Source of the DNA: Spirabiliibacterium mucosae
Lineage (GTDB): Bacteria > Pseudomonadota > Gammaproteobacteria > Enterobacterales > Pasteurellaceae
Direction: 5' to 3'
Assembly (NCBI RefSeq): GCF_014884965.1
Contig: NZ_JABTBO010000006.1
Coordinates: 38,851 to 102,850, forward strand
Length of the DNA: 64,000 nt
Below, one piece after another: positions 47,253 to 58,847 of this stretch. Made by a program: the position numbers and the translations under genes. The first letter of the stretch is position 1. Each line of letters opens with the position of its first letter. The notes beneath the pieces are model-generated. The model was given only the letters and a program-made list of their open reading frames with translations. It was not told the origin of the DNA and made no database searches.

Positions 47253-48089
47253 ATGCGTTGGAGAGGAAGACGAGAAAGCGGCAATATTGATGACCGCCGC
47301 GGCCAAGGTGGTGGCTTTATTGGCGGGGGCAAAGGCGGCATTGTGGGGCTCATCATCGTGCTGGTGGGGGCTTATTATGGCGTGGATTTATCTGGCCTTG
47401 TGGGCGGCTTTGAAGGCGAGGAGCAAACGCAAAACTACACCCCAAGCGCGCAAGAGCAAGAGCTGGCTAGCTTTTCAAAAGTGGTGCTGGCGGATACCGA
47501 AGATGTGTGGGGCAAATATTTCAACCAGCTAGGCGAGCGCTACACGCCGCCGACCATGGTGCTTTACACCCGCGCAACACAAACCGCTTGCGGCACAGGC
47601 CAGGCGGCGATGGGGCCGTTTTATTGCCCAGAAGATCACCGTGTATATCTCGATTTGTCGTTTTATCAAGACATGCAGCACAAGCTTAAAGCCTCAGGCG
47701 ACGCGGCTTTTGCCTATGTTATCGCCCATGAAGTAGGCCACCATGTGCAAAATTTGCTCGGCATTTTGCCGAAAGCACACCAAGCGATGCAGCGCAGTGG
47801 CAGCAAAACGGCGGCGAATCAAATCTCGGTGAAAATTGAGCTGCAAGCCGACTGCTTTGCCGGCGTGTGGGGCCATTATGCCAATGAACAAGGCATTATG
47901 GAGCCAGGTGATTTGGAAGAGGCGTTCAACGCAGCCCAAGCGGTGGGCGATGACCGCTTACAAAAACAAAGCCAAGGCTACGTGGTGCCTGACAGCTTCA
48001 CTCACGGCAGCGCCAAGCAGCGTATGTACTGGCTCAAGCGCGGGTTAGACAGCGGCGATATCCGCCAGTGCAATACCTTTGATAGCTAA
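47253..48089 (+). CDS. Neutral zinc metallopeptidase family protein (YpfJ-like)
   Basis: A 278-residue membrane-anchored putative zinc peptidase. The N-terminus is basic and glycine-rich ([20 protein letters not shown]), followed by one membrane segment ([17 protein letters not shown] near 30-47). The zinc motif [10 protein letters not shown] near 165 carries two histidines, and the downstream [14 protein letters not shown] near 198 supplies further conserved acidic residues. Family members are annotated from this motif; substrates are unknown. ATG 47253 was chosen over an upstream frame start inside the pseudouridine synthase gene. Confidence 0.88.
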   Translation: MRWRGRRESGNIDDRRGQGGGFIGGGKGGIVGLIIVLVGAYYGVDLSGLVGGFEGEEQTQNYTPSAQEQELASFSKVVLADTEDVWGKYFNQLGERYTPPTMVLYTRATQTACGTGQAAMGPFYCPEDHRVYLDLSFYQDMQHKLKASGDAAFAYVIAHEVGHHVQNLLGILPKAHQAMQRSGSKTAANQISVKIELQADCFAGVWGHYANEQGIMEPGDLEEAFNAAQAVGDDRLQKQSQGYVVPDSFTHGSAKQRMYWLKRGLDSGDIRQCNTFDS

Positions 48090-48091
48090 TT

Positions 48092-48113
48092 AAAGTGCGG
48101 TTAACCGCACTTT
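48092..48113. terminator. Paired uptake signals forming a terminator, overlapping the ABC gene stop codon
   Basis: AAAGTGCGGT and ACCGCACTTT are separated by only two bases. The right arm encodes the last residues (KCG) of the ABC transporter on the minus strand, whose TAA is at 48103-48101. TTTTCC follows on the plus strand. Confidence 0.8.
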
Positions 48114-49957
48114 TCCTTTTCGTCTTCGGCCAAAAAGCCACCGCTTTGGTGGGCCCACAGTTTGGCGTAAACGCCATTTTGCGCCAGTAGCTCGCTGTGG
48201 CTGCCTTGCTCGATGATTTGCCCTTTGTCCATCACAATCAGCCTGTCCATGGCGGCGATGGTGGACAGGCGGTGGGCGATGGCGATCACGGTTTTGCCTT
48301 GCATCAGTTTTTCGAGATTTTCTTGAATGGCAATTTCCACCTCGCTGTCGAGTGCGCTGGTGGCCTCGTCGAGCAGCAAAATCGGTGCGTCTTTTAGCAT
48401 CACGCGGGCGATGGCAATCCGCTGGCGTTGGCCGCCAGAGAGCTTCACGCCGCGCTCGCCCACGTGGGCGTCATAGCCAGTGCGCCCTTGCGCGTCGCTC
48501 AATTGTGGGATAAAGCTGTCGGCGGCGGCTTTTTGCGCTGCAAGCTGCATTTGCGCGTCGCTGGCATCCGGGCGGCCGTAGATGATATTTTCCCGCACGG
48601 AGCGGTGGAGCAGCGAGGTGTCTTGCGTCACCAGCCCAATTTGCGCGCGCAGGCTCTCTTGGGTCACGGCGTTGATGTTTTGCCCGTCGATTAAAATCTC
48701 CCCTCCGTTGACGTCATAAAAGCGCAGCAGTAAGTTGGTCAGCGTCGATTTGCCCGCACCTGAGCGCCCAACCAAGCCCACTTTTTCGCCCGGTTTGATG
48801 TGCAAATTGAAATGTGAAAGCAAAGTGCGGTTAGCGCCGTAGTTAAAGCTGACATCGTTGAATTGAATGTCGCCCCCGCGCACCACCAGTGGCTTGGCAT
48901 CAGGGGCGTCTACGACTGTGTGGGGCTTGCTTAAGGTGGTGATGCCGTCTTTTACGGTGCCGAGGTTTTCAAACAAGCGCGCCGCCTCCCACATCATCCA
49001 GTGCGACAGGCCGTTAACGCGCAGCGCCATGGCGGTGGCGGCGGCAATCACGCCGACGTTGACCGCACTTTGATACCACAGCCACACGCCAATGGCAGCC
49101 GTGGCGGCGGCCAACGAGGTGTTTAAAATATGGTTGCACACCTCCAAGCGGCTGACCAAGCGCATTTGCGCATGCACGGTGAGCATAAACGATTGCATCG
49201 AGTCTTTGGCGTAGTGCGATTCCCGCTGGCCGTGGGAGAAGAGCTTGACGGTGGCAATGTTGGCATAGGCATCGGTTACGCGCCCTGTCATCATCGAGCG
49301 TGCGTCGGCCTGTGCGCTGGCGGTTTGCGCCAAGCGTGGGACGAAGTAGATCATCATCAGCGTAAAGAGCAGCAACCAGCAGACAAAGGGCACGATCAGC
49401 CAGCCGTCAAATTGCAGCAAAATCACGCCGCTGGAGATAAAATAAACCGCGACATAGACCACCATGTCGGCAAAAACCATCACGGTGTCGCGCACAGCAA
49501 GTGCGGTTTGCATCACTTTGGCGGAGACGCGGCCGGCAAATTCGTCTTGATAAAAAGCTAAACTTTGCCCCAGCATCAAGCGGTGGAAGTTCCAACGCAG
49601 CCGCATCGGGAAGGTGCCTTGCAAGGTTTGAAATTGGATCAAGCTTTTTAAACCCAACCAAATCGGGCTAAGGGCTAGCATGATGCCAATTGCCCACAAG
49701 CTTGTGCTGTGCTGGCTTAAAAAGTTCTCAGGGGTGGATTGCCCCAACCAATCGACCAATAATCCCATGATTTTAAATAGCAGCGCGGAGAAAATCCCCA
49801 TGCCAGTGTTGAGGATAATCAGCGCCAAAAGCCAGCCGCGCAGTCCTTTTAAACCTGCCCAGATAAAAGACAACACGCCAGCGTTGGGCGTTTGGGGCGG
49901 GCTGTCGGGGTAGGGGTCAATGCGGCGTTCAAAAAAGCCAAACAGACGGTTGAACAT
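48101..49957 (-). CDS. ABC transporter, fused membrane and ATP-binding domains (exporter type)
   Basis: A 618-residue half-transporter with six hydrophobic segments in residues 35-330 and a C-terminal ATPase. Walker [19 protein letters not shown] near 400, signature KLSGGQRQRIAIARVML near 505 and Walker B ILLLDEATSALDSE near 525 are intact. It resembles the MsbA/MdlB-type multidrug and lipid exporters and a family found widely in Pasteurellaceae; the substrate cannot be read. ATG 49957 overlaps the ttcA stop as TGATG, so the two are translationally coupled. The last codons are an uptake signal. Confidence 0.9.
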   Translation of the reverse strand: MFNRLFGFFERRIDPYPDSPPQTPNAGVLSFIWAGLKGLRGWLLALIILNTGMGIFSALLFKIMGLLVDWLGQSTPENFLSQHSTSLWAIGIMLALSPIWLGLKSLIQFQTLQGTFPMRLRWNFHRLMLGQSLAFYQDEFAGRVSAKVMQTALAVRDTVMVFADMVVYVAVYFISSGVILLQFDGWLIVPFVCWLLLFTLMMIYFVPRLAQTASAQADARSMMTGRVTDAYANIATVKLFSHGQRESHYAKDSMQSFMLTVHAQMRLVSRLEVCNHILNTSLAAATAAIGVWLWYQSAVNVGVIAAATAMALRVNGLSHWMMWEAARLFENLGTVKDGITTLSKPHTVVDAPDAKPLVVRGGDIQFNDVSFNYGANRTLLSHFNLHIKPGEKVGLVGRSGAGKSTLTNLLLRFYDVNGGEILIDGQNINAVTQESLRAQIGLVTQDTSLLHRSVRENIIYGRPDASDAQMQLAAQKAAADSFIPQLSDAQGRTGYDAHVGERGVKLSGGQRQRIAIARVMLKDAPILLLDEATSALDSEVEIAIQENLEKLMQGKTVIAIAHRLSTIAAMDRLIVMDKGQIIEQGSHSELLAQNGVYAKLWAHQSGGFLAEDEKEKCG

Positions 49958-50886
49958 CACTCCACCGCCTTAATCATAATTTCGCCCTCAGCGCGGTATT
50001 CGGCTTGCTCGTCATCAACAAAAGGGGCAAAGTGCGGTTTGTCAAAGGCGATATCACCTTCGCCCTCCAATACGCTGCCCTGGGTGAGGCTCGTGAACGG
50101 GAAGTGGCGCGTATCGCACAGGTGTGACAACGTCACGTTTTGCATCGCGCGGAACATACTTTCCAGCCTGCCTGGGTGGGATCTATCCCAGCCTTGTAGC
50201 ATTTCTTTCACCACTTGGCGTTGTAAATTCGGCTGTGAGCCGCACAAGTTGCACGGGATAATGGGGAACTGCTTAATCTCGGCATAACGCACAATGTCCT
50301 TTTCTTTGCAATACGCCAGTGGCCGGATGACGATGTGCTTGCCGTCGTCGCTGAGCAGTTTTGGCGGCATGCTTTTCATCTGCCCGCCATAAAACATATT
50401 CAAGAACAGCGTTTCGAGCATGTCGTCACGGTGGTGGCCAAGTGCGATTTTGCTCGCGCCCAGCTCAGTGGCCGTGCGGTATAAAATCCCGCGGCGCAGG
50501 CGTGAGCACAGTGAACAGGTGGTTTTGCCCTCGGGGATCTTCTCTTTGACGATGCCGTAAGTGTTTTCTTCAACAATGCGGTAGTCCACGCCGATGCTCT
50601 CTAAATAGCGTGGCAACACCTCTTCAGGGAAGCCTGGCTGCTTTTGGTCAAGGTTGACGGCAACAATGTCGAAATGAATCGGCGCATTGAGGCGCAAATT
50701 GAGCAAAATATCGAGCAAGGTGTAGCTGTCTTTGCCGCCAGAGAGGCACACCATCACTTTGTCGCCGTCTTCAATCATATTGAAATCAGCAATCGCGTTG
50801 CCCACGTTGCGGCGAAGGCGTTTGTGGAGTTTGTTGGCGTTGTAGTTGGCTTTGCGTTGTTGGCTCATTGAGGTTGTATCATGCAT
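49957..50886 (-). CDS. ttcA: tRNA 2-thiocytidine biosynthesis protein TtcA
   Basis: A 309-residue PP-loop ATPase that thiolates C32 of certain tRNAs with an iron-sulfur cofactor. The PP-loop [16 protein letters not shown] lies near residue 45, and the two CxxC motifs are in [12 protein letters not shown] near 125 and [16 protein letters not shown] near 208. ATG 50886 ([12 protein letters not shown]) is preferred because AGG lies about 13 bases upstream; ATG 50868 (MSQQRK) is the alternative and would give 303 residues. Length matches E. coli TtcA (311). Confidence 0.95.
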   Translation of the reverse strand: MHDTTSMSQQRKANYNANKLHKRLRRNVGNAIADFNMIEDGDKVMVCLSGGKDSYTLLDILLNLRLNAPIHFDIVAVNLDQKQPGFPEEVLPRYLESIGVDYRIVEENTYGIVKEKIPEGKTTCSLCSRLRRGILYRTATELGASKIALGHHRDDMLETLFLNMFYGGQMKSMPPKLLSDDGKHIVIRPLAYCKEKDIVRYAEIKQFPIIPCNLCGSQPNLQRQVVKEMLQGWDRSHPGRLESMFRAMQNVTLSHLCDTRHFPFTSLTQGSVLEGEGDIAFDKPHFAPFVDDEQAEYRAEGEIMIKAVE

Positions 50887-51028
50887 AAAATTGGCCTGAA
50901 AAATCAAAATTGCGCATAGGATACTGGCTAATGGCGCGTTTTGCTAGTCTTTGGCGGGATTTTGCCTAGTTTTTAACGCCAAAAGCGCTTATAATTCCAC
51001 GCTTATGTTCAATCATGAGAGGATCACC

Positions 51029-52192
51029 GTGTCATTCACCGCGCTCAACCGCACTTTGGCTTTTGCCGCTGCCTTTGCAGTAGGCACCATCGCGCAAGCC
51101 GCCCAATGCCCGATCAGCACAAGCTTGCTGGGCAAAACGGTGCAAGTCGGTGAAATTTTAAACGGCCAAGCGCTGCGCGTGCGCGCACCAAGCAACGACG
51201 GCAAGGTGGCGATCGCCTTTGGCAACACGCTGGGCTTTGTGCCGCAATCCTGCGTTGGCCAGTTGCCAGAGCGTGATCACACCCGCAAGGTGACTGATTA
51301 TGTCATCACCCGCACCGCGGCGGTGATCTATCAAAAAGCCGATCGCCAATCAAGCAAGCTGGCGCGCCTTGACGCGGGGCTGCGTTACCCGATTATGGGC
51401 AAAGCGCAAGGGGAGTTTTATCCCGTTCAGCTCGGTGGGCGTGAGGCGTTTATTGAGAAAAGTGCGGTCGAGCTGGATAAAGGCGTGCCAGTGTTGACCT
51501 ATCACCACCTGCTCAAAGAGCAGGAAAACACCCGCTTTCAGCGCACCTCCACCACCACTTCGGTGCGCGCGTTCAAGCACCAAATGCAGCTGATTAAATC
51601 ACTCGGTTATCGCACCATTTCGCTCTATGACCTTGAGGGTTATCTGCAAGCCAGCGAAAACTTGCCCGACAAAGTGGTGGTGCTGACGTTCGACGACGGG
51701 CTGGAATCCGTCCACCGTTATGCTTACCCCATTTTGAAAGCGCTGGATATGCGCGCGGTGATTTTTATGATCACCTCGCGGATTAAATACACCCCGCAAA
51801 AGTGGGATCCAGAGCATTTGCAGTTCATCAACCGCAAGGATTTGCGCAAAATGCAAGACGTGTTTGACGTGCAAAGCCACACCCACTTTTTGCACCGCTA
51901 TTCCAAGCTGCGGCCGGTGATTTTTCAGCGCAATTATCACAATATTTTCATGGATTTTAAACGTGCGCGCCAAATTTTGCACGCCTTCAACCCGCGGGCC
52001 GATTATTTAGCCTATCCATTTGGGGCACACACCGAAACCGCCCGCCAAGCGGCGCGTGATCTTGGCATTCGCATGGCGTTCACCACCAAAATAGGCAAAG
52101 TGCGATTTGGCGACGATCCTTATCAGCTTAAACGTTTGTATTTAATGAAAAACGACAGCGACAGTTATATTCTTGAAAAATTGCGGGATTAA
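51029..52192 (+). CDS. Secreted polysaccharide deacetylase family protein with N-terminal SH3-like region
   Basis: A 387-residue exported protein. GTG 51029 was chosen because GAGAGGA lies just upstream and the frame then gives a signal peptide (SFTALNRTLAFAAAFAVG, with cleavage near AQA). Residues 25-155 form two SH3-like stretches (LRVRAPSNDGKVAIAFGN and YQKADRQSSKLARLDAG). The NodB deacetylase domain follows: LTFDDGLESVHRYAYPIL near 215 has the metal aspartates, with SHTHFLHRYS near 285. Likely substrates are N-acetylated surface polysaccharides or peptidoglycan. A TATAAT (50990-50995) sits 33 bases upstream of the GTG. Confidence 0.85.
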   Translation: MSFTALNRTLAFAAAFAVGTIAQAAQCPISTSLLGKTVQVGEILNGQALRVRAPSNDGKVAIAFGNTLGFVPQSCVGQLPERDHTRKVTDYVITRTAAVIYQKADRQSSKLARLDAGLRYPIMGKAQGEFYPVQLGGREAFIEKSAVELDKGVPVLTYHHLLKEQENTRFQRTSTTTSVRAFKHQMQLIKSLGYRTISLYDLEGYLQASENLPDKVVVLTFDDGLESVHRYAYPILKALDMRAVIFMITSRIKYTPQKWDPEHLQFINRKDLRKMQDVFDVQSHTHFLHRYSKLRPVIFQRNYHNIFMDFKRARQILHAFNPRADYLAYPFGAHTETARQAARDLGIRMAFTTKIGKVRFGDDPYQLKRLYLMKNDSDSYILEKLRD

Positions 52193-52206
52193 TTGGGCTT
52201 TTTGGG

Positions 52207-52235
52207 CTGTTGTTGGGTGAAATTTAAGTTATAAT
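52207..52235 (+). promoter_or_regulatory. Candidate promoter of mukF-mukE-mukB
   Basis: TATAAT at 52230-52235 lies 44 bases before mukF. The -35 position 17 bases upstream (CTGTTG) is poor, so the element rests on the -10 alone. Confidence 0.4.
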
Positions 52236-52279
52236 TAAACACTTTAATAGACCTTGATCCCACTACGCGAGTTGATTTT

Positions 52280-53608
52280 ATGACAGACACAGCGCAAACC
52301 ATCCCCGAACTGGTGAATTGGGCCAAACAGCGTGAGTTCTCCTTGCAACTTTCCACCGAGCGGTTGGCGTTTTTGCTCTCCATCGCGATTTACAACAACG
52401 AGCGCATCGACGGCGAGATGATTGAGCACGATCTCTTCGATCTTTTCCGCCTTGTGTCACAAAACTTTGGCCAATCGGACGACACCGTCACTCAGCGCGC
52501 TAACAATGCCATCAATGAGCTGGTCAAACAGCGCTTTTTAAACCGCTTTAGCAGCGAGTTCACCGAGGGGCTGTCGATTTATCGCCTCACGCCACTGGGC
52601 GTGGGCGTGTCGGATTACTACATTCGCCAGCGTGAGTTTTCCACCTTGCGCCTGTCGGTTCAGCTTTCCATCGTGGCCGATGAAATTCAGCGTGCCTCCA
52701 GCGCCGCCGAAGAAGACGGCGACGAACTCCACTGGCGGCGTAATGTTTATGCGCCACTGAAATACTCGGTGGCGGAGATTTTTGACAGTATCGATCTCTC
52801 CCAGCGGATTATGGATGAAAACCAGCAGGGGATTAAGGACCAAATCGCACAATTATTAACCCAAGATTGGCAAACCGCACTTTCAAGCTGCGAACAATTG
52901 CTTGATGAAACCTCAGGCAATCTGCGCGAGCTGCAAGACACCTTGAATGCCGCCGGCGACAAGCTGCAAGCGCAACTGCTGCGCATTCAAGATTGCATTA
53001 TTGGCCGCGATGATCTCGATTTTGTGGCGCAATTGGTGGTGAATTTGCAAGCCAAGCTTGACCGCATTATCAGCTGGGGGCAACAGGCGATTGACTTGTG
53101 GATTGGCTACGACCGCCATGTGCACAAATTCATCCGCACCGCCATTGATATGGACAAAAACCGCGTGTTCTCCCGCCGGCTGCGTCAATCCATTCACAAC
53201 TATTTTGATGCCCCGTGGCATTTGTGGGTGGCCAACGCCCAACGGCTGGTGGATTTGCGTGACGAAGAGGCCGTGCTCAGTGAAGAAGACGCCCTCGGTG
53301 AGCTGCCAACGGAGCTCGAATTTGAGTCATTAGCCGATGTGCACGAGCACATTGTTGAACAAATGCAAACACTGTTGATTGGCTACCGCGAGGGTGAAAA
53401 GCCGATCGATTTAGGCCAGATTTTGCGCGAGCAATTGGCCGCGCAGCCGCTGTCGCGTCATTTTGATGTGGCGCGCATTATTGTTGACCAAGCCATCAAG
53501 CTTGGCATGGCCAGTGAAGATTTATCCGCGCTGCACACGCCAGCGTGGCAAAACGTGAATGACTACGGCGCACAAGTGCAAGCGCACGTGATCGATAAAT
53601 ATAAATAA
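52280..53608 (+). CDS. mukF: Condensin kleisin subunit MukF
   Basis: A 442-residue kleisin that bridges MukB heads and binds MukE in the bacterial condensin. The N-terminal winged-helix dimerisation domain includes [19 protein letters not shown] and the region to about residue 120; a helical middle domain and the C-terminal MukB-binding wing ([20 protein letters not shown]) follow. Length matches E. coli MukF (440). Unlike E. coli, where smtA precedes mukF, a polysaccharide deacetylase gene is upstream. mukE begins 14 bases after the stop. Confidence 0.97.
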   Translation: MTDTAQTIPELVNWAKQREFSLQLSTERLAFLLSIAIYNNERIDGEMIEHDLFDLFRLVSQNFGQSDDTVTQRANNAINELVKQRFLNRFSSEFTEGLSIYRLTPLGVGVSDYYIRQREFSTLRLSVQLSIVADEIQRASSAAEEDGDELHWRRNVYAPLKYSVAEIFDSIDLSQRIMDENQQGIKDQIAQLLTQDWQTALSSCEQLLDETSGNLRELQDTLNAAGDKLQAQLLRIQDCIIGRDDLDFVAQLVVNLQAKLDRIISWGQQAIDLWIGYDRHVHKFIRTAIDMDKNRVFSRRLRQSIHNYFDAPWHLWVANAQRLVDLRDEEAVLSEEDALGELPTELEFESLADVHEHIVEQMQTLLIGYREGEKPIDLGQILREQLAAQPLSRHFDVARIIVDQAIKLGMASEDLSALHTPAWQNVNDYGAQVQAHVIDKYK

Positions 53609-53622
53609 GCAAGGTTTTTGAG

Positions 53623-54366
53623 ATGAACAGTGAAAACACCCAAAACGACGTGATGCCCGTGAAATTATCTCAGGCAATTGCTAACCCGCTTTTCCCGGCC
53701 GTTGACAGCCAATTGCGCGCTGGGCGCCACATCAGCGTGGATGATTTGGACAACCACGCCTTTTTGATGGATTTCCAATTTGAGCTTGAGCAGTTTTATC
53801 GCCGCTACAACGTGGAGCTGATCCGCGCGCCAGAGGGCTTTTTCTACCTGCGGCCAAAAGCCACCACCTTGATTTCGCGCAGTGTGCTCTCTGAGCTGGA
53901 AATGCTGGTGGGCAAAGTGCTGTGTTATCTCTACCTCAGCCCAGAACGCTTGGCGCAGCAGGGCATTTTCAGCAATGAAGAGGTCTATGACGAATTATTA
54001 AACCTTGCCGATGAAGCCAAATTGCTCAAAGCAGTCAACCAGCGCTCATCGGGCTCGGATTTAGACAAACAAAAACTCGCCGAGCGCACCCGCGCCGCGC
54101 TTAATCGTTTAAAACGCCTTGGCATGATCACCACCGTAGGTGACCAATACAGCGGCAAATTTGTGATTTCTGAAGCCGTGTTCCGCTTTGGGGCGGAAGT
54201 GCGCGCCGGCGACGACCCACTTGAGGCGCAAGCACGATTGCTGCGCGACGGTGAAATTGCCACGCCACAGTCTTTAGCGCAAAGCGAAGGTGACGATAAC
54301 AACGTGGATGAAGATGACAACAGCGCCAATTTAGCCAATGACGACAAGCTTGAGGATGATGAATAA
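53623..54366 (+). CDS. mukE: Condensin accessory subunit MukE
   Basis: A 247-residue subunit that binds MukF and modulates MukB. The conserved N-terminal region [19 protein letters not shown] and [20 protein letters not shown] is clear. The C-terminal 35 residues are strongly acidic (repeated Asp and Asn), a tail seen in MukE proteins. AAGGTTTTTGAG precedes the ATG. The stop overlaps the mukB start in TAATG, indicating coupled translation to balance subunit amounts. Confidence 0.96.
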   Translation: MNSENTQNDVMPVKLSQAIANPLFPAVDSQLRAGRHISVDDLDNHAFLMDFQFELEQFYRRYNVELIRAPEGFFYLRPKATTLISRSVLSELEMLVGKVLCYLYLSPERLAQQGIFSNEEVYDELLNLADEAKLLKAVNQRSSGSDLDKQKLAERTRAALNRLKRLGMITTVGDQYSGKFVISEAVFRFGAEVRAGDDPLEAQARLLRDGEIATPQSLAQSEGDDNNVDEDDNSANLANDDKLEDDE

Positions 54367-57300
54367 TGGAACAGTTTGAGCAAAATAGTGACAACGTAAC
54401 AACCAATGCCAATCCATTTGCCCTTGAGCGTGACCTCCCGCGTGGCAAATTCCGCGCATTAACACTGATTAACTGGAACGGCTTTTTTGCCCGCACCTTT
54501 GATTTGGATGCCTTGGTCACCACGCTGTCAGGCGGTAACGGCGCCGGGAAATCCACCACCATGGCAGGCTTTGTCACCGCATTAATCCCCGATTTAACTT
54601 TGCTGCATTTTCGCAATACCACCGAGGCCGGCGCCAGCGGTGGCTCGCGCGACAAAGGCCTGCACGGTAAGCTGCGCCCAGGCGTGTGTTATGCCGCCAT
54701 CGATGCGCTCAACTCACGCCAGCAGCGCGTGCTGGTGGGTGTACGGCTGCAACAAATTGCTGGACGAGATAAAAAGGTGGATATCAAGCCGTTTTCCGTC
54801 CAAGGCTTGAGTTTGGACGTGGATTTGACCGCACTTTTCACCCAAGCGGTGAACGACAAACAAGCGCGCGTGCTCACTTTGCAAGAGCTCAAAGAGCGCT
54901 GCGACGGGCAAGATGTGCAGTTCAAGCAATATAACTCAGTGACGGATTATCACTCCATGATGTTTGAGCTGGGGTTGTTGCCAAAACGCCTGCGATCAGC
55001 CTCAGACCGCAGCAAATTTTATAAATTGATTGAAGCCTCGCTGTATGGCGGGATTTCCAGCGCCATCACGCGCTCGTTGCGTGATTATTTGCTGCCAGAA
55101 AATTTAGGCGTGCGCAAAGCGTTTCAAGACATGGAAGCGGCACTGCGTGAAAACCGCATGACGCTTGAGGCTATCAAAGTCACGCAATCGGATCGCGATT
55201 TGTTCAAACATTTGATTAATGAATCCACCGCCTATGTGGCATCAGATTATATGCGCAACGCTAACGAGCGGCGCACCAATGTCGACATCGCGCTCAATTT
55301 CCGCCACAACTTGTTCAAAGCCAAAGCAGATTTGCTCAACGCGCAGCAACGGGTGGTGGATTATGCCCGTGAGGCGCAAGAGTTGAGCGAAGCGCAAGAG
55401 CGGCTTGAGATTGACCACCAAAGTGCGGTCGACCAGCTCAATTTGGTGCAAAATGCCGTGCGTCATCAAGATAAAATCAACCGCTACCAAGAAGAAGTGC
55501 AAACCCTGCGCGAAAAACTTGAAGAGCAGCAACTGGTGGTGGAAACCGCACGCGAAGCGGTGGAAGAGGCGCAAATGCAGCTTGAGCAAAGCGACAACGA
55601 CGTTGAAGCGGTGCGCAACCAGCTGGCGGATTATCAAGAAGCACTCAACGCGCAGCAAACCAAAGCGGTGCAATTCCAACAAGCGCAAAAAGCGATGGAG
55701 CGCGCCCAAACCGTGTGCGGGCTGCCGGAGTTGTCGCTGAAAAACCTCGATCAATACAGCGATGAATTTGAAGCGCAAGTGGAGCAGCTCACCGAAAGCG
55801 TGCTGGAGCTTGAGCAGAGTTTGTCGGTGGCGAGCGCTGGCCATAACCAGTTTGAAAAAGCCTTTGGGCTTTTAAGCGAGATTGCAGGTGAGGTGGCGCG
55901 CGCCAATGCCTACGCCCAGGCCAAAGCGCTGCTAGATGCCTACCCACAACAAAAAGCGATGGCGCAAAGTGCGGTTTCCATCCGCGCGCGGCTCAACGAG
56001 CTGGAAAACAAATTAATGGCGCAACAAAGTGCCCGCCAAATGCTCGCGCAGTTTAACCAACGCAGCGGGCTGGATTTGCAAGACGGCCAAGCGCTGGACG
56101 ACTATTTAACTGAGCAGCAAGATGTGCTTGACGAACTTTCAGCCAATTTGGCGGAATCAGGCGAGGCGCGCTCAAGCCTGCGTGAAAAACGCGAGCAGCT
56201 GACCGCACTTTATGCCGAGCAAGAGCGCAAAGCGCCAGCCTGGCTGACTGCGCAATCCGCCCTTGAGCGCGTGCGTGAGCAAAGCGGCCAGGCGTTTGAC
56301 GACAGCCAAGATGTGATGAACTTTATGCAATTGCAGCTGGAAAAAGAGCGCGAACTGACCTTTGAGCGCGACCAACTGCATGGGCAAAAAACGCAACTCG
56401 AGCAGCAAATCAGCCGCCTTAGCCAACCAGATGGCTCGGAAGATGCGCGCCTGAATGTGCTCGCCCAGCGCTTTGACGGCGTGCTGCTCTCGGAGCTTTA
56501 TGACGACGTGGCGCTTGACGATGCGCCGTATTTCTCCGCGCTTTATGGCCCAGCGCGCCACGCCATTGTGGTGCGAGATTTGGAGGCGGTGAAAAAGCAA
56601 CTCGCCGAGCTTGAAGACTGCCCAGATGATCTCTATTTGATTGAAGGCGACCCGGCCGCGTTTGACGATAACGTGTTCAGCGCACAAGAGCTTGACGCCG
56701 GTGTGGTGGTGCAGGTGAGTGAGCGCGAGGTGCGTTATTCCAAATTCCCAACCGTGCCACTTTTTGGCCGCGCCGCGCGGGAAAAACGCCTTGAAGAGCT
56801 ACAAGCCGAGCTTGTTGAAGTCAACGAGCGCCACGCGCAATTGGCTTTTGACGTGCAAAAATGCCAACGTCTGCATCAGCACTTGAGTCAATTTGTCGGG
56901 TTGCACTTGGCGCTGGCCTTTATGCCAGACCCTGAAGCGCAAATGAAATCGCTGGCCGCGCAACGCAACGACATTGAGCGCGAGATCAACCAACTCACCG
57001 CCAGTGAACAGCAAACTCGCAACCAATTAAGCGAAGTGAAAGAGCAAGTGCGGTTGCTAAACAAACTCGCACCGCACTTTGACCTGCTCGCCGACGATGA
57101 GCTGACAGAGCAAGTGGAAGAGTACCGCGCGCAGCTGCTTGAAGCCGAAGACGACGTGCAATTTGTCCGCCAATACGGCGCGCAGCTTGAGCAGCTCCAG
57201 CCAATTGCCAGCAGCCTGCAAAGCGACCCGCAGCAATTTGAGCGCTTGCAGCAAGATTACGACACCACCCTTGCCCAGCAAAAACGCGCGCAGCAGTGCC

Positions 57301-58844
57301 TTTATGCACTCTCTGACGTGCAACAGCGCAAACCGCACTTTGCTTATGCCGACCAGCTGCAAAGTGAGGGCTCAACGCTCAACCAACAACTGCGTGAGCG
57401 CTTGGAGCAATTGCAAGCTCAGCGCCAAACCCTGCGTGATAGCTTACAGCAAAAACAAAAGGCCTTTGGCGAATACAACCAAGTCAGCATTGCGCTGAAA
57501 AGCTCGCTTGATGCGCGCCAAAGCATGCTGCAAGAGTTGCTCTCTGAAATGGACAAAATCGGCGGCCGTGCGGATGCGCAAACCGAGCAGCGCGCGCTCA
57601 AACGCCGCGACGAGCTGCACCAACAACTGGCGCAAAATCGCCAGCGCCACAGCTATTTGGAAAAACAATTGGCCCTGCTCGAAGCAGAAGGGGAAAACCT
57701 CACCCGCACCATTCGCAAAGTCGAGCGGGATTACCGCACCCAGCGCTCACTGGTGGTGGGTGCAAAAATGAGCTGGTGCGCGGTGCTGCGCTTATCACGC
57801 AACAGTGATGTGGAAAAACGCCTTAACAAGCGCGAGCTGGCCTACATGAGCGCCGATGACTTGCGCTCAATGTCGGATAAAGCCCTTGGTGCCTTGCGCA
57901 CCGCGGTGGCGGATAACGAATACCTGCGCGACAGCCTGCGTCAATCGGAAGACCCACGCAAGCCAGAGAACAAAGTGCGGTTTTTCATTGATGTTTACCA
58001 ACATCTGCGTGAGCGCATCCGCCAAGATATCATCAAAACCGACGATCCAATCGACGCGATTGAGCAGATGGAAGTGGAGCTTTCTCGCTTGACTGAAGAG
58101 CTCACTAACCGCGAGCGCAAGCTGGCGATTTCCAGCGAAAGTGTTGCCAATATCATGCGCAAAACCATTCAGCGCGAGCAAAACCGCATCCGTATGCTCA
58201 ACCAAGGGCTGCAAAACATTGCCTTCGGCCAGGTGAAGAGCGTGCGCTTGGTGGTGAACATTCGCGACACCCACGCCATTTTGCTCAACGCACTGTCAGG
58301 CGAGCAAGAGGAATACCAAGATTTGTTCAACAACCAGCAAATCACCTTCTCCGAAGCGCTAGCCAAGCTCTATCAACGCGTTAATCCGCATATTGATATG
58401 GGCCAACGCAGCGCGCAAACCGTGGGTGAAGAGTTGCTGGATTACCGCAACTACCTTGAGCTGGAAGTGGAAGTGTTCCGTGGTGCCGACGGCTGGCTGC
58501 GCGCGGAAAGTGGCGCGCTCTCCACCGGTGAGGCGATCGGGACGGGGATGTCGATTTTGCTGATGGTGGTGCAAAGCTGGGAGGAAGAATCTCGCCGCAT
58601 TCGCGCCAAAGACATCTTGCCATGCCGCTTGTTGTTCCTCGACGAAGCCGCGCGGCTTGATGCGCGCTCGATTTCAACCCTGTTTGAACTGTGCGAGCGG
58701 CTGGATATGCAATTGCTGATTGCCGCACCTGAAAACATCAGCCCAGAAAAAGGCACCACCTACAAACTCACGCGGAAAGTGGCCAACAACCACGAATATG
58801 TCCACGTGGTGGGCTTGAAAGGCTTTGGCGCGCGGGAAGAGTAG
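54366..58844 (+). CDS. mukB: Chromosome partition protein MukB
   Basis: A 1492-residue SMC-like ATPase that compacts and segregates the chromosome. Walker [16 protein letters not shown] lies near residue 58. Long coiled coils rich in Gln and Glu run about 290-640 and 800-1120, around a hinge region of roughly 650-780. The C-terminal head has the signature [20 protein letters not shown] near 1380 and Walker [15 protein letters not shown] near 1420. Length matches E. coli MukB (1486). The frame is unbroken. The coiled-coil coding region is G+C rich and produces long antisense open frames. Confidence 0.98.
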   Translation: MEQFEQNSDNVTTNANPFALERDLPRGKFRALTLINWNGFFARTFDLDALVTTLSGGNGAGKSTTMAGFVTALIPDLTLLHFRNTTEAGASGGSRDKGLHGKLRPGVCYAAIDALNSRQQRVLVGVRLQQIAGRDKKVDIKPFSVQGLSLDVDLTALFTQAVNDKQARVLTLQELKERCDGQDVQFKQYNSVTDYHSMMFELGLLPKRLRSASDRSKFYKLIEASLYGGISSAITRSLRDYLLPENLGVRKAFQDMEAALRENRMTLEAIKVTQSDRDLFKHLINESTAYVASDYMRNANERRTNVDIALNFRHNLFKAKADLLNAQQRVVDYAREAQELSEAQERLEIDHQSAVDQLNLVQNAVRHQDKINRYQEEVQTLREKLEEQQLVVETAREAVEEAQMQLEQSDNDVEAVRNQLADYQEALNAQQTKAVQFQQAQKAMERAQTVCGLPELSLKNLDQYSDEFEAQVEQLTESVLELEQSLSVASAGHNQFEKAFGLLSEIAGEVARANAYAQAKALLDAYPQQKAMAQSAVSIRARLNELENKLMAQQSARQMLAQFNQRSGLDLQDGQALDDYLTEQQDVLDELSANLAESGEARSSLREKREQLTALYAEQERKAPAWLTAQSALERVREQSGQAFDDSQDVMNFMQLQLEKERELTFERDQLHGQKTQLEQQISRLSQPDGSEDARLNVLAQRFDGVLLSELYDDVALDDAPYFSALYGPARHAIVVRDLEAVKKQLAELEDCPDDLYLIEGDPAAFDDNVFSAQELDAGVVVQVSEREVRYSKFPTVPLFGRAAREKRLEELQAELVEVNERHAQLAFDVQKCQRLHQHLSQFVGLHLALAFMPDPEAQMKSLAAQRNDIEREINQLTASEQQTRNQLSEVKEQVRLLNKLAPHFDLLADDELTEQVEEYRAQLLEAEDDVQFVRQYGAQLEQLQPIASSLQSDPQQFERLQQDYDTTLAQQKRAQQCLYALSDVQQRKPHFAYADQLQSEGSTLNQQLRERLEQLQAQRQTLRDSLQQKQKAFGEYNQVSIALKSSLDARQSMLQELLSEMDKIGGRADAQTEQRALKRRDELHQQLAQNRQRHSYLEKQLALLEAEGENLTRTIRKVERDYRTQRSLVVGAKMSWCAVLRLSRNSDVEKRLNKRELAYMSADDLRSMSDKALGALRTAVADNEYLRDSLRQSEDPRKPENKVRFFIDVYQHLRERIRQDIIKTDDPIDAIEQMEVELSRLTEELTNRERKLAISSESVANIMRKTIQREQNRIRMLNQGLQNIAFGQVKSVRLVVNIRDTHAILLNALSGEQEEYQDLFNNQQITFSEALAKLYQRVNPHIDMGQRSAQTVGEELLDYRNYLELEVEVFRGADGWLRAESGALSTGEAIGTGMSILLMVVQSWEEESRRIRAKDILPCRLLFLDEAARLDARSISTLFELCERLDMQLLIAAPENISPEKGTTYKLTRKVANNHEYVHVVGLKGFGAREE

Positions 58845-58847
58845 ATT